Position numbers and translations under genes: made by a program
Shown: positions 38,509 through 48,879 of the stretch, in pieces
How the letters are laid out: the number at the start of each line of letters is the position of its first letter
Numbering within the stretch: the stretch's first letter is position 1
Assembly: GCA_963971405.1 (NCBI GenBank)
Contig: OZ020492.1
Location: forward strand, 10,776,151 to 10,840,150
Source: Psococerastis gibbosa
Taxonomy: Eukaryota; Arthropoda; Insecta; Psocodea; Psocidae
Direction of reading: 5' to 3'
Length of the DNA stretch: 64,000 nt
The notes under the pieces: generated by a model
What the model saw: only the letters and a program-made list of their open reading frames with translations
The model's database searches: none
Told to the model about the DNA's origin: nothing

Positions 38509-39367
38509 TGCTTTCCAATTTATACGTAGTATAAGGAAAGCATTGTGATGGTCGAAATTTCCGATTCCGAGATTTCAACGGATTTACACGTTTTGAGGTC
38601 CCACGAACCCAAAAAAGTGGTTTTTACGAAATGTCTGTCTGTCTGTATGTCTGTCGGTCTGTCTGTGCGTCGATTTCCGGGCAAACTACTCGGTCGATTT
38701 TGATGAAATTCGGCATGTAGGTTCACAAAAATCATATCTCGGGAACTTTTTTTTATTTGGGGGATAACTCAATTTGGGGGGTTTTATTCTCAAAAACTCC
38801 AAAAAAGTCTAAAAAAATTATTTCCCAAAAACGGCTGCAACGATTTCTTTTAAATTCACATATATTGTAGTTGTTATTAATGTTAATAAAATGCGGGGGG
38901 TCGCTTACCCCTTGATAGTTTGCTTCTGGGGGTAAAAAAATAAAAATAACTTATTTTTAATGAAAAATGACTAAAAAATAATTTTCCTGCGAAACCTTTC
39001 CATCGATGATTTCTACCTTCAGGCATGTTTTAGGTGTTAAATTGAGTAACGAAATTGGACAGGTTGCTTTCCCAGAAAAGTATTTGGTTTTGTACAAAAA
39101 AATGTTTTTTTGAAAAAATGATAGATAATTCACGCTCAAACGCATTGCGTGCCCTGCCAGTATTGCTGTGTTAATGTGTTGGTCTGAACTATCTAGAATT
39201 TAGAATTTACCTCACCTCCAGTGACGTCAGGTGGACAACCCTCCCCCCCCCCCCGAGATTTCGGAACTTTAACCATAGGAAAATTATTTACCATTAAATT
39301 ACTCATTTTCTCTATCTACTAATTTTGACAAATTGGAAAGCATGTTCGAGTAAACTCGGACCGGTTC
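38509..39367 (+). repeat. 800-bp dispersed repeat D, full copy
   Basis: The most complete copy. It begins TTGCTTTCCAATTTATACGT with an internal palindrome (TTATACGTAGTATAA, GGAAAGC) and ends CAAATTGGAAAGCATGTTCG then AGTAAACTCGGACCGGTTC, where CGAGT/ACTCG form a hairpin. TGCTTTCCAATTT near the start and AAATTGGAAAGCA near the end are inverted. No protein is recognisable; frames inside are chance. Confidence 0.85.
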
Positions 39368-40690
39368 TTTATTAATGTGGTGGGTACGCTTGGACAACTT
39401 AATTTTTAAAACTTCGAACTTGGATTTCTCAGTGCACTTGGGAGATAATCGAAGGGGAAAAAACCTAACGGGCGTAAATAATCAAATTGCACAAGAAATA
39501 TCCATCGTGGAGCCGTAAAAGTGATGTCATCAAGGACGGTACCTAGATAAATTGTTCTTCAACTCATTTTGATCGTCTGTGTGGTTTGTGGCCGACACTA
39601 AATAAACGCGGCAGATCAGCATGATCGACATGACTTGTAAGTAAGTAAAGTAACTTTTAATTTCCTTCAAAATATAGATTTACAGTTATTTTATAAGTAT
39701 ATAATAACAGTAGGAGGGGACCCTTTAGGACGAGCCTGTGCTGGGCTCCCTTTTAATATAGCTAATAGCTAAAAATAAACATTATTATAAGGACCAAAGC
39801 TAGGACTGATACGGGGGGGGGGGGGGGTCTGTTGTAAGTCAATGTATTACGTTTAAATTAAATCGATACAGATCATGACAGAATTAGCTGCCATTTTGTT
39901 TTGTTTGACCATCCTGCCACTACACAACGTGTTCAGTCGCTACCTTGATTTAGACTAGAGCTGACTCATACAGTTGGTAATAGTTGAATATTAAAAAGAA
40001 AAAACTGTAAGTACCTCTTATAACTCATTTAATTTGCCGAATAATTTTGATAGGAAAGCTAATGATTGCAATGTGATAGCTATCAAGGTGTTGAGCGCGG
40101 TCACAACTCTCTAGGCTTTCGGGCTAAATGAACTCCCGGCCTATCTTTTGGCTCAGCCACGTAGCCTTTAAAAATAAAAAAAATAAAAAAAGCTAATGGA
40201 AAATTGAAATTGCCTTAAAATACGTCGGAGATAAGCCAATTGCCAATGCTATAAGGACAGAGAATAATTTGAGGAGATTTAGAACAGCCTGCCATCAGTT
40301 TCTGGGGAGTGAATGAATGAGTGCCTGATTTGTTACATAATTATTTTCTCTTTTTTTGGCAGGAAAACATGGTGTGTAATATAATTTTTATAATAATTTG
40401 TAGACCAAAATAAGTTAGCTGGCAGAGTACCTAGCCCTTCTGGACTACAGTTCGCATAATATAAAGAAATTTTTCATTTCATTTCTTTTCTAACATTTCA
40501 ATGCTATGTATGATACGATATATAAATAAAAAAGCACTAAGTTTAAGATTAATTTTGCGTAACGCCAAAAGAACCAAGCGTGACTTAGGCCGTACTCCCC
40601 ACTAAAACATACATGGTTACAATGTAACTGCAGAGGCTTTCACGGCCGGAGTCAAATGAAAAATCAGTAGAATCGGGGCTGATGGGCCGT
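39368..40690. other. Gene-free stretch, possible 5'UTR exon of the downstream gene
   Basis: Poly-G at 39812-39827. A good donor (AAAACT|GTAAGTACC) lies near 40006 and could end a non-coding exon spliced to 41427. Otherwise nothing is recognised. Confidence 0.3.
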
Positions 40691-40877
40691 GGTCGAAATG
40701 AAAGCGAACTTCCAAACGTTTCGTCAACATCTGCGGTCGACATCTTCAGTGAAACTGCGTAGACTTCTAAGATACAATCTTAAAAGTCTATACAATCTTA
40801 GAAGTCTACGCAGTTCCACTGAAGATGTCGACCGTGGATGTTGACGAAACGTTTGGAAGTTCGCTTTCATTTCGACC
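40691..40877. mobile_element. 187-bp foldback with hammerhead-like motif in each arm
   Basis: Arms 40691-40775 and 40796-40877 are almost perfect inverted copies. Each contains, on opposite strands, TTCCA (or TTTCA), CTGAAGA, a six-pair stem (GTCGAC with GTTGAC), then GAAACGTT and TGGAA. This order resembles a type I hammerhead ribozyme with minimal helix III, as known from Penelope-like elements. One extra T (40826) between CTGAAGA and the stem departs from the consensus. Confidence 0.7.
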
Positions 40878-41049
40878 AGAATCCAGAATTTTTGTCAGAA
40901 GGCGAAAAGGTACAATGGGTTTACCCGGGGTTACTATTTATTATTTAGAGTATATTAAGTGGCATTATTTCTGTAAATTATTTATATAAATACAGAGGGG
41001 CCGTGGCATACTAGGGGGAGGGGGGCTGAGTAACTGCCACCCATAGATA

Positions 41050-41385
41050 GATATTGGCGACATCAGTGTGAATATGTTCATATGACTCGTTTGACATGTT
41101 GCTGCATATCAGCAAGAAGCACAGTGCCTCCACGCGCCTTTGGCTCCCCTAATAAAATAATAACGTCCTGAAGGACATTTTTCTGAGCCTATGCCTACTT
41201 AAGTGGCCCATTGGTCCCTTGTCCAACGCTAACGACCCATGGAATTCCGACATTATTTATATTGTATCCGTAAGTAATTTTGGCAATTGGCAAACTGGTT
41301 TGCGACTCGATGTCAACCTACACCGGTTACAGGCGAGAATGGACAATGGACAACAGGTGGAAGCATGACTTACTCAAGTATAGAT
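41050..41385 (+). repeat. Dispersed repeat, partner of 4.54-4.91 kb
   Basis: Inverted match to 4535-4910 (GTCCTGAAGGAC, ATTGGTCCCTTG, GACCCATGGAATT, GGCAAACTGGTTT, GATGTCAACCTA). It ends about 40 bp before the splice acceptor of the first GFRP-like gene, so it probably lies in that gene's 5' intron. Confidence 0.7.
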
Positions 41386-41439
41386 ACGAGCCATTGGCTA
41401 CCCTAAAACTAATGAATCTTTTTCAGGTTTTGTGGCATA

Positions 41440-41781
41440 ATGTCAGTATTGGTTGTAATCTGCATTTATAACGAACACTCTGCATATGGCATTGACATGG
41501 AGAGACGCCCAGCTAAAATTATAATTATCTGCTCGTCGGGAGTGCAAAAAAGTGAAATAATACAAACGTTCGAGTGTGGCTATTTGGACTCAGGGGGGCC
41601 GCTATCGAAGCACGTGGATTTACCTCCGCAGATCAGTGTGCCTAAAGTTTTTGACAAATTGTTCAGAATGGGCTACGTTCTGCTGACACATGCAACTTCA
41701 GCGTCAATGGGCAATCAAAAAGATGTTTGGACGTTAAAGAGAACTAATGAAAAAAGTATTGCATTTCCAACCAAAAACTAG
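41440..41781 (+). CDS. GFRP-like small protein, paralog 1 (113 aa)
   Basis: A strong acceptor (CTTTTTCAG|GTTTTG) lies 13 bp before the ATG, so the whole coding region sits in one exon with a 5'UTR intron. The protein is paralogous to the one at 46410: shared positions include MS.L.V at the start, I.I.CSS..Q..EI, F.CGY, L.KHVD, VFD.L/VLDIL, GY.LL..A.S and the end WTLK. The ending, 'DKL...GY.LL......(V/I)WTLK', resembles the C-terminus of GTP cyclohydrolase I feedback regulatory protein, an 84-residue pentameric regulator of tetrahydrobiopterin synthesis. This copy is longer, with four extra residues near 18-21 and an eight-to-ten residue tail. The family call is by-eye similarity only. An AATAAA lies near 42068. 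Confidence 0.6.
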   Translation: MSVLVVICIYNEHSAYGIDMERRPAKIIIICSSGVQKSEIIQTFECGYLDSGGPLSKHVDLPPQISVPKVFDKLFRMGYVLLTHATSASMGNQKDVWTLKRTNEKSIAFPTKN

Positions 41782-42222
41782 CGCCATTTCACCAGGTGAA
41801 ACCTCCAGACTAATAGGCACTCTCATTGTAACGTGTCTGGTAGTGTCCGATCGGCAGCAAGTTTTTAATTTCATCCATTTTTTTAAGCCATTTGTTTTGT
41901 CTTCCCTACATTGTATGATATAGCTTTTTTATTAACATTCATTTTGGCTTCTGATTAACATTAACAAGTATTTCTCTTAATTTACATTGCAACTTACTGC
42001 GTTGTCTTGATTTTTGACGAAACCATAAGAATTTAAATATTTATGGTGAATTGTACTGCATGAATGTAATAAACTATAAATTAATAATATACCTACTGTA
42101 TTTCTACGCAATATAGAGCTTGAATTTTTTCTAACAAAAATAATAACTTCTTGGCTCAGTGCCCAAATACCGCCTATTGAATAGTTTGATTACTGCATAT
42201 TCATGAATCAGTTAGTCGTCAT
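41782..42222. other. 3' flank of GFRP-like gene 1
   Basis: AT-rich; AATAAA near 42068 (TGTAATAAACTATAAATTAA). No further exon. Confidence 0.4.
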
Positions 42223-42405
42223 CAAGGCCGTAGCCTTTTTTTTTGTTCGGGGGGGGGAGGGGTATTTCAGAAATTTTATTGGATATTACATAGTAGTTTT
42301 TATTTTTCCTCTCAAAATCCGATTCTATCTAGTGCCAAGCCATTTCATTTCGGGGGGGGGGGGGGGGTTGAACCCCCATGAACCCCCCCCTTGGCTACGG
42401 CCTTG
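42223..42405. mobile_element. hAT-type MITE (GGCCGTAGCC family), exact 8-bp duplication
   Basis: Ends CAAGGCCGTAGCC and GGCTACGGCCTTG. GTCGTCAT flanks both sides exactly (42215-42222, 42406-42413). Poly-G runs border the body; the body matches 10421-10590. Confidence 0.9.
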
Positions 42406-42699
42406 GTCGTCATCTGTTTGGTATACTTTCCCTGGTAAATTAATTATTACGTAAGGGTAGTAATAGTTAAGTAAAGTTAATACAAAACAGTTATATTCGA
42501 TAGGTTACTTATTCACGCTTGTAATTTTATATTTGGTTAATGTTAGTGCTTATGTTCCGTATTTTGTTACGTAAAAAGGCCAGGGAAATTAATTGGATTA
42601 TACACGTACTTCCAGGTAAGAGCATACTATATTGTATTTTTATATTGTAGGCGTTATGCGTTTAATATAGTAACAAAGCCGAACAGTTTGCTTCCCCAA

Positions 42700-42905
42700 A
42701 GATTTCGTTTTGTGCAAAAAATTAGTTTTTGAAGAAATTATGGAAAACTCACACTCCAATATAAGTAGCCTACATTGCGTATTCAGCCATTATATTACTC
42801 TGTTGTAATGCATTGGTCTGCCCGTTCTAGAATATGCAATCCCATCGATCAATTCAGTGCTTTGGGATGGGAGATATCTAGGGATCCAAAATGTAACTAT
42901 GGAAA
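42700..42905 (+). repeat. Repeat D, 3' partial copy
   Basis: Matches 61730-61960: TGTGCAAAAAATTA.TTTTTGAAG, CTGTTGTAATGCATTGGTCTG, CCCGTTCTA.AATATGCAAT, GATCAATTCAGTGCTTTGGGA, GGGATCCAAAAT.TAAC. Confidence 0.75.
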
Positions 42906-42959
42906 AATTCTGTCTCTGACAATGAGTACATTTTACAACTAATATGCCTATGTATATGC

Positions 42960-43460
42960 CCAAGAAGGAATTCATGAATCAACTGAAGGATAAGCAGGAG
43001 CTCAAATGTACCAAGAGCTGAAGAGGAAGGTGCAGGACCGAGAGAGCTGGAAGATGATATGCAGGGAGTTGCTGCCAACCAATCATTGAGATTGTGACCT
43101 CAGAAGAAACCTATGATAGGTATTAATTATTAAAAATATTAATAGGTATTAAGGATATTAATTTCATTTCCAGCTTAGTTTAAATTTAGTGTTAGGGCTA
43201 AATCTATACTGGAACCTATAATCATGTTCAATTAATTTTATTCAAAGCTTTTCCAAATCTTACTTTTGCTCCCAGATGTATACCGAAATAACCATATAAT
43301 AGAAGGCACAATCGAAGCACCAATGCAAGAGGGCGACCAAGGAAGGCGTACGCAGAAGACCTCAAGAAAGATATGAGATGCGGAACCTACTTGGAACTCA
43401 AGAGAACGGCCCTAGAATGGGAGGAGTGGAGAAGGAGGTGGAAAGACTTGCTGTAAACCA
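42960..43460 (+). pseudogene. Two RTE-like LINE C-terminal tails
   Basis: Plus-strand frames read YQELKRKVQDRESWKMICRE then a stop (about 43005-43080), and RGRPRKAYAEDLKKDMRCGT with EWEEWRRRWKDLL and a stop (about 43330-43455). Both are versions of the 'GRPR..W...(K)(D)L......A.DR..W' ending of RTE-like endonuclease-RT proteins. These are independent short fragments. Confidence 0.55.
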
Positions 43461-44968
43461 ATAGCTAGATTGCAACTACAGAAGAAGACCGAAATAAACA
43501 GTTTTTAACATGCCAGAATTATTTCAAAGAGTTTGCCCATTGATCCTCGCTCCTACATAAACACAACCAAACTTGTTCAGTCACTGCTTCGATGCAGCAC
43601 TCGTAGACTAGACCTGGCCAGTGATGTCCGCAATATTTCATTATTAATAAATAAAAAAACTGTGAGTGTATTGTACGTTGTAAGAATATAGATATTCATC
43701 ATCCCTGGATTACTCCCAAATCTATGATATCTTTCAGTGTTTTATTTAATTATAATTACGCAATATCTATACAGCTAGCATCTTCGTAAAAATAAGCCCC
43801 AGGCTACGAGGAAAAATTACTTCTCTTATTATGTACATTTGTTGGGGACCCTTTTTGATTCGGGGGAATAAGCTGTGGATCTGAAGATGGGATCACTGCA
43901 TGGCACAAAATCATCCCCTCTATAATAGATCTAGCCAGTAGGTTAGGAATAGGTAACCAGCCACGCCCCCTCCCACCCCCTCACCCCGCTCCCAGTCCTA
44001 TATAAACCAAGGTTTACCAATAACTATCTTAAAAATCAATGGGTTCGTTGGTACGTTATTTGGCGCACCTTGGTCAAATCTCCTGCCAAGGCTACAGGGG
44101 CTAAACCCCCAGTTACTTTAACTGGTAGGTGGTAAAAGCAGTATTAAGTAGCCTCTTACTTTTTTTATTATTCTGAAATACATAAGCGTGATTGCCTAAG
44201 TACTATTTATTTCAGAACTATTTATCATATTTTTCTCTCAGGGGGTGCCACCCGGATCCCCCTCACTCAGCGTCACGTTTACAAGAAGACAACTGAAAAT
44301 TCCTTTTAGTCCTCATTACGTTTATAAGGGCGCCAAAATTGGTGTCTTCCTGTCAACTTCCTAGGGCCGGCCCTGATTAGAGAAGAGTGGTTCTCAGCGT
44401 AAAAATACCCTGAAACACTCGATTGTTGTTCTATTTTGCTTGAGGTGATGACGGGGGCGGAAGGGAGCTTAACTGATGCGCTGCCGCGCGCATTAATAAC
44501 GAACTATAACCAACGTCCCATAAACTTTCCTTCTGTCTTATATCAAGCAATAACTTGTCCTCAGTAGTCTAACGAGAATAGACTCAACCGTCAACTGCAG
44601 ACTTCCAATAGGCTACTCAACACAACCAGTAAGTTATATACTATATTATATTGTTATTTTAATTACTTACTTTAATAGCCAGTGCCACGGAATTACAGTT
44701 TATATAGGTCCATAGTAGAGTGAAGTGATGTGGTTATTTGGGCTCTAGAATTTTATTTTGGGACGCCCAATATTGTTGAGTCCTGACTGTATCCAGATTT
44801 AGGCAAGAAAATTTTATGAACACTAACAATGAAACATGATAGGCCTATATATTTCTGGGAACTGCCTGCCTAAAATGTTTTTTTTTTACTTTTCTTTATT
44901 ACCACATTGACGGAAGGAGTGAAAGGACATATAGGTGTAAAATGCCGTTTCTATTTCTATTCTCTCTT
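43461..44968. other. Gene-free stretch, possible 5'UTR exon of GFRP-like gene 2
   Basis: A donor-like CAACCA|GTAAGTT at 44631 lies downstream of a moderately GC-rich stretch (44450-44630) and could be a non-coding first exon spliced to 46399. AGGGCCGGCCCT at 44365 is a palindrome. Nothing else is recognised. Confidence 0.3.
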
Positions 44969-45339
44969 TGCCAACGGCCTTCCCATGTTGATTCCATGAG
45001 AGCAGAGCATGTTTCAAACTGCGGCAAACTTGGTAGTTTGCACAGCGTTGGTAGGGGAACATGGTGGGACATAATAACTCGCTGAGACTATACCAGTCAG
45101 TCTACGTGCGTTTCGAGTCTTGGTCACCTCTAATTTAATCGTATGACTTTACTATGGTCCCCAAGTGGTTCGGAATCCACTATATAATCAAGAGGTTCAC
45201 CCTGTCAGTCAACTCCCCTTTCCCCCGAGGTGAAGGAGTCTGCCCTTATGGTGCCTTAACAAACAGACTCACTCCTCCCGCCAGGCTGACAGGGTTGCTT
45301 AAAGCAGAAATACTGAAAGCAGGCGTTGGAAACAACAAC
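44969..45339 (+). repeat. Repeat B, full copy (about 370 bp)
   Basis: Begins TGCCAACGGCCTTCCCATGTTG and ends AAGCAGGCGTTGGAAACAACAA. Contains CAAACTGCGGCAA, AAGTGGTTCGGAATCCACTAT, TCAACTCCCCTTTCCCCCGAGG and CAGACTCACTCC.CCCGCCAGG. The same unit occurs at 45973 (inverted) and 49210. Confidence 0.88.
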
Positions 45340-45785
45340 ATTTCTAGGTTATGCAGACTATTCCAACGTAGAAAATTTAAATGCATCAATTTATGAAACA
45401 AGAAATATTTTATATTGCAACGTCTGGTGGGTCCCAACTTGAATGGTCCACAATATATATGGCAGTGGCTGCCCATGCCCCCTCCCCTGGCTCTGAGCTA
45501 GTAATTTGTTACCCTGTTTCCGACAAAAACCAATCAAATGTTAGTCTTATGTAGGGTTACCAGGGTTCAGGGGTTTTCCCCGAACAGTCAGGGAATTTAG
45601 TTTCCATCAGATAAAGTGTCTGGCGGATTAAATTTTTTTGGGATTTGCCAGAGATTTTTTATTTATTTTTCACATAATCACAAAAACCACACGTAATAAA
45701 ACCTACGATTTGGCATTCTACGAGTATATTATATCTCAAAAATTTCAAAGGTATCGGACTCTTGCCGCACCTGTTATCAAGGGTT

Positions 45786-45972
45786 AAAGTCACGGCATGT
45801 AGACTATAGTGGTATACGGACTTTAACTTTTACCCGAAAGGTTAATGGTTCGAGTCCCATACTAGCTACATTTTCTGGCCATGCTCCGGAGGGCATGTAC
45901 AGGCGGGACTCCCCAAGTTGAGTGTGAGAGAAGGCTTCATAGTCCTAACTCCACTAGGTTGGCTTAGTAATA
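45786..45972 (+). mobile_element. SINE-1 copy (tRNA-derived), interrupted by repeat B at its 3' end
   Basis: A box region TGTAGACTATAGTGGTATACGG, B box GGTTCGAGTCCCAT, then the body CGGAGGGCATGTA..GGCGGGACTCC and CCTAACTCCACTAGGTTGGC. The 3' TTTA tail is missing because repeat B follows at TTAGTAATAT. Confidence 0.85.
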
Positions 45973-46342
45973 TGTTGTTTCTAACGCCTGCTTTCAGCAT
46001 TTCTGCTTTAAGCAATCCCGTCAGCCTGGCGGGAGGAGTGAGTCTGTTTGTAAACGTGAGGCACCATAAGGGTAGACTTCTTCACCTCGGGGGAAAGGGG
46101 GACTGACAGGGTGGACCTCCTGATTATAGTGGATTCCGAACCACTTGGGGAACATAGTAAAGTCACACGATTAAATCGGTAGTGTCCAGGACTCGACACG
46201 CACGTAGACTCACTGGTATATATAGTCTCAGCGTGTTATCATGTTCCACCATGTTCCCCTGCCAACGCTGTGCACATTACCAAGTTTGCCGCAGTTTGAA
46301 ACATGCTCTGCTCTAATGGATTCAACATGGTAAGGCCGTTGG
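45973..46342 (-). repeat. Repeat B, inverted copy inserted in a SINE-1 tail
   Basis: Minus-strand copy of the repeat at 44969 and 49210. Left flank TTAGTAATAT and right flank TAAGTAATAT look like a 10-bp target duplication with one mismatch; the left one is the normal SINE-1 3' sequence, so repeat B entered after the SINE. Confidence 0.85.
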
Positions 46343-46409
46343 TTAAGTAATATAACAAAAGGCATTTTTTTTTTACGAATCAGATATATTTTTTTTAGGT
46401 TTTGAGAAA

Positions 46410-46712
46410 ATGTCGACATTGCTAGTATCCCTGCGGTTTTTTGTAAGCAATTTAGCTCTCGAAAGAGTCGGCATCACAATTTTCTGTTCATCGCAACCGC
46501 AGAGAAATGAAATAGTGCATGCGTTTGGCTGCGGGTACTCGTACGCATGTTGGCCAGAATTGAAGCATGTGGACATTGTCGATCAGCTATCCATAGCTGA
46601 AGTTTTGGACATTTTGATGGATGATTTAGGCTACACATTGCTCTCCCAAGCGGCATCTGGTACGATGATGCATCACTCCACAATTTGGACACTTAAGAAG
46701 CAAAGAAGCTGA
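46410..46712 (+). CDS. GFRP-like small protein, paralog 2 (100 aa)
   Basis: The acceptor TTTTTTTTAG|GTTTTG lies 11 bp before the ATG, mirroring paralog 1 down to the first six exon bases. The protein starts MSTLLVS and contains ITIFCSSQPQRNEIVHAFGC, GYSYACWPELKHVDI, QLSIAEVLDILMDDLGYTLL and STIWTLKK. The last 30 residues fit the GFRP pattern (V-LDKL--GF-VLS---G---VWCLHK), and total length is close to the 84 aa of known GFRP. It would then act on GTP cyclohydrolase I in the cytoplasm. It may instead be a GFRP-like family of other function; residues at the enzyme interface were not checked. The region between the paralogs is filled with repeats, so the duplication was local. Confidence 0.62.
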   Translation: MSTLLVSLRFFVSNLALERVGITIFCSSQPQRNEIVHAFGCGYSYACWPELKHVDIVDQLSIAEVLDILMDDLGYTLLSQAASGTMMHHSTIWTLKKQRS

Positions 46713-48879
46713 GATTTACGATGTACGATAGATTGGTCTGCGGTCAGTGTAAGAAATATAAAACTAATAGGTAGGAATAAAATTTGCGATGAAATGAAAA
46801 ACAGACTTAAAAGGTATTTCACTTAAGAGGATGCTATAGAAGTTCCACACCCCAGGAGCACGCCTAAACCAGAAAGGTTTTTTTAAATATTTTATTTTAT
46901 TTACCACCCAAGTTATTTAAGATTTAGTCTGTCCAATTAGAGATCTATTTCATACATCATATTATAAGGCATTTTTAGATTTTGGTGTTTTCATCATTGC
47001 TTTCATGTGTTCAGTAAATTTCCTCCCATATCAGCTTAAAGATGAAATCCCTGCACCTGCACTATAAAATTCCCATGCATGAAATAGCCCTCTAAAACTT
47101 GGGTAGCCCAAATCACTAATAACTTGCCTGGAAAATTAAGTAAAAATCATAAATTATATTAATTGAATTGTATTTAACAATAATTCTTTCTGTTCATGAA
47201 ACTGATAGGGGACCTGAATTTCAAGTTATTTATGATCAAATTCATGGAAAAATTAAATCACCATATATATAGTGTTACTGTTTAAATATTCTTCAACAAC
47301 TTTTATTCGCTTATATGAACAATATTCCGTTGCTATGGGGCATACTTTATTTATTTTTTATTTATAATTTTATTTTATTTCAATTTGTTTTTTAAAATGT
47401 TTTGCATTAATATTTTATCATAGAACTCATTATTATTACTGTATCATTATACAATAGTATGCATATGCAAGTATTTTCTAGAATATATTTTTTATAATTA
47501 TAGAAGGTAAGTTATAAGGTATTACATTTTATATTTTTTCTATGAATTAAATAATGCATGGAATTTTTGTCACACCGGTAGCTATCACTTTCAAAAAAGA
47601 ATTATTGTAGGTACCGAGAATTATATCTCATAATGTATAATGTAACACAATGTATTAACTAACTTACACATTATTTAAACTTGAATAAATACTAAAAGTG
47701 ACAGGTTTGGTGACGATTAAGATTTCAGGGGTGGTAAAAGCTAGTCTACTCGCTACATCCTCTACGCAGAATATAACGACATATTATAGTTGTGTTTTTG
47801 TCTACTATTTTAAATGGAATGGGAAACTACGAAATATACTCTAGATAAACGGATATTTACTCCGTTGCCTTGATATATGTGATTTATATTAATATCATTA
47901 TAATTTATGCATGTTTAATTTATATATTTATTATATTATTTTAATTGAGAGTGACTCGTATGCCTCCAATCATTCTTCAGAGGAAAGAGAACAATTGCAT
48001 GTATCCCATGCCTTTGTCCTCAAGTTTTAAAATAATCAGAAGAACGGTCGATGTCACTATAATAACAGAAATTAATATTTGTAAATCTTTAATCATTATA
48101 ACGTTAACGTTGGAAATTATTATAAAAGATTTAAAATTAGGACAGAATGGGAAAATGTGTATGTGTCGGTTGAACGTGTTTAAATAAAATAAAATACCGC
48201 TTTATTATACAGAATTTATTATTCAAACGTAACGTATGATTTATTTAATTATTACTTGTACATGGCCGGTGTAGGATCATAGAGAGATGGGATTTCTAGA
48301 CATGGCAATGAACAAGCGGAGTCTTCAACAAGGAATGAGCCGTACAAATTCATGTAAGCACCAAATATTTATACTAATGCAGTACTGGCAGTGGCGTAGC
48401 GCGGTCATTTGGTAGGAGGGAGGGGGGGGGGCGGATGAGGCTTATTTTGGCGCCCTTCCAGAACTTGTCTCATATACCATCATGTATATAGGCTATCATA
48501 CCTCCTGGCGGCCATAGAGACTTTCAGGAAACGATTAAAACAATATGTGGACGGTAACAAATACTCTTATTTAATAAGAGGAAATGAGTAACAATACGAT
48601 ACAAGTGAAAAATTCAAATATTTCATGAAATATCAATTTTAGACGGTCGAAAATATTAGGACCAACAAAAAAAAATTAAATAGAGCATTTATTCAAATAA
48701 ATATTCTTGACGGCTGTACTATTGATATTTCCTGTAAAAATCGACATTATACAAAATACACAATGGGGGTACTCCGATTTGCATTTAATAGTGTCTACTT
48801 AGACTTGGTGGAGTTGGGTTTGTCGTTTGACGCAGACAAAATATAAAACCATGATTTTTATTTATTTAAGAAACTTTAT
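46713..48879. other. Gene-free AT-rich stretch
   Basis: No exon is supported. One GGCCGTAGC-family end (CAGTGGCGTAGCGCGG with poly-G) occurs at 48390-48431 without a recognisable partner end. Confidence 0.5.
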
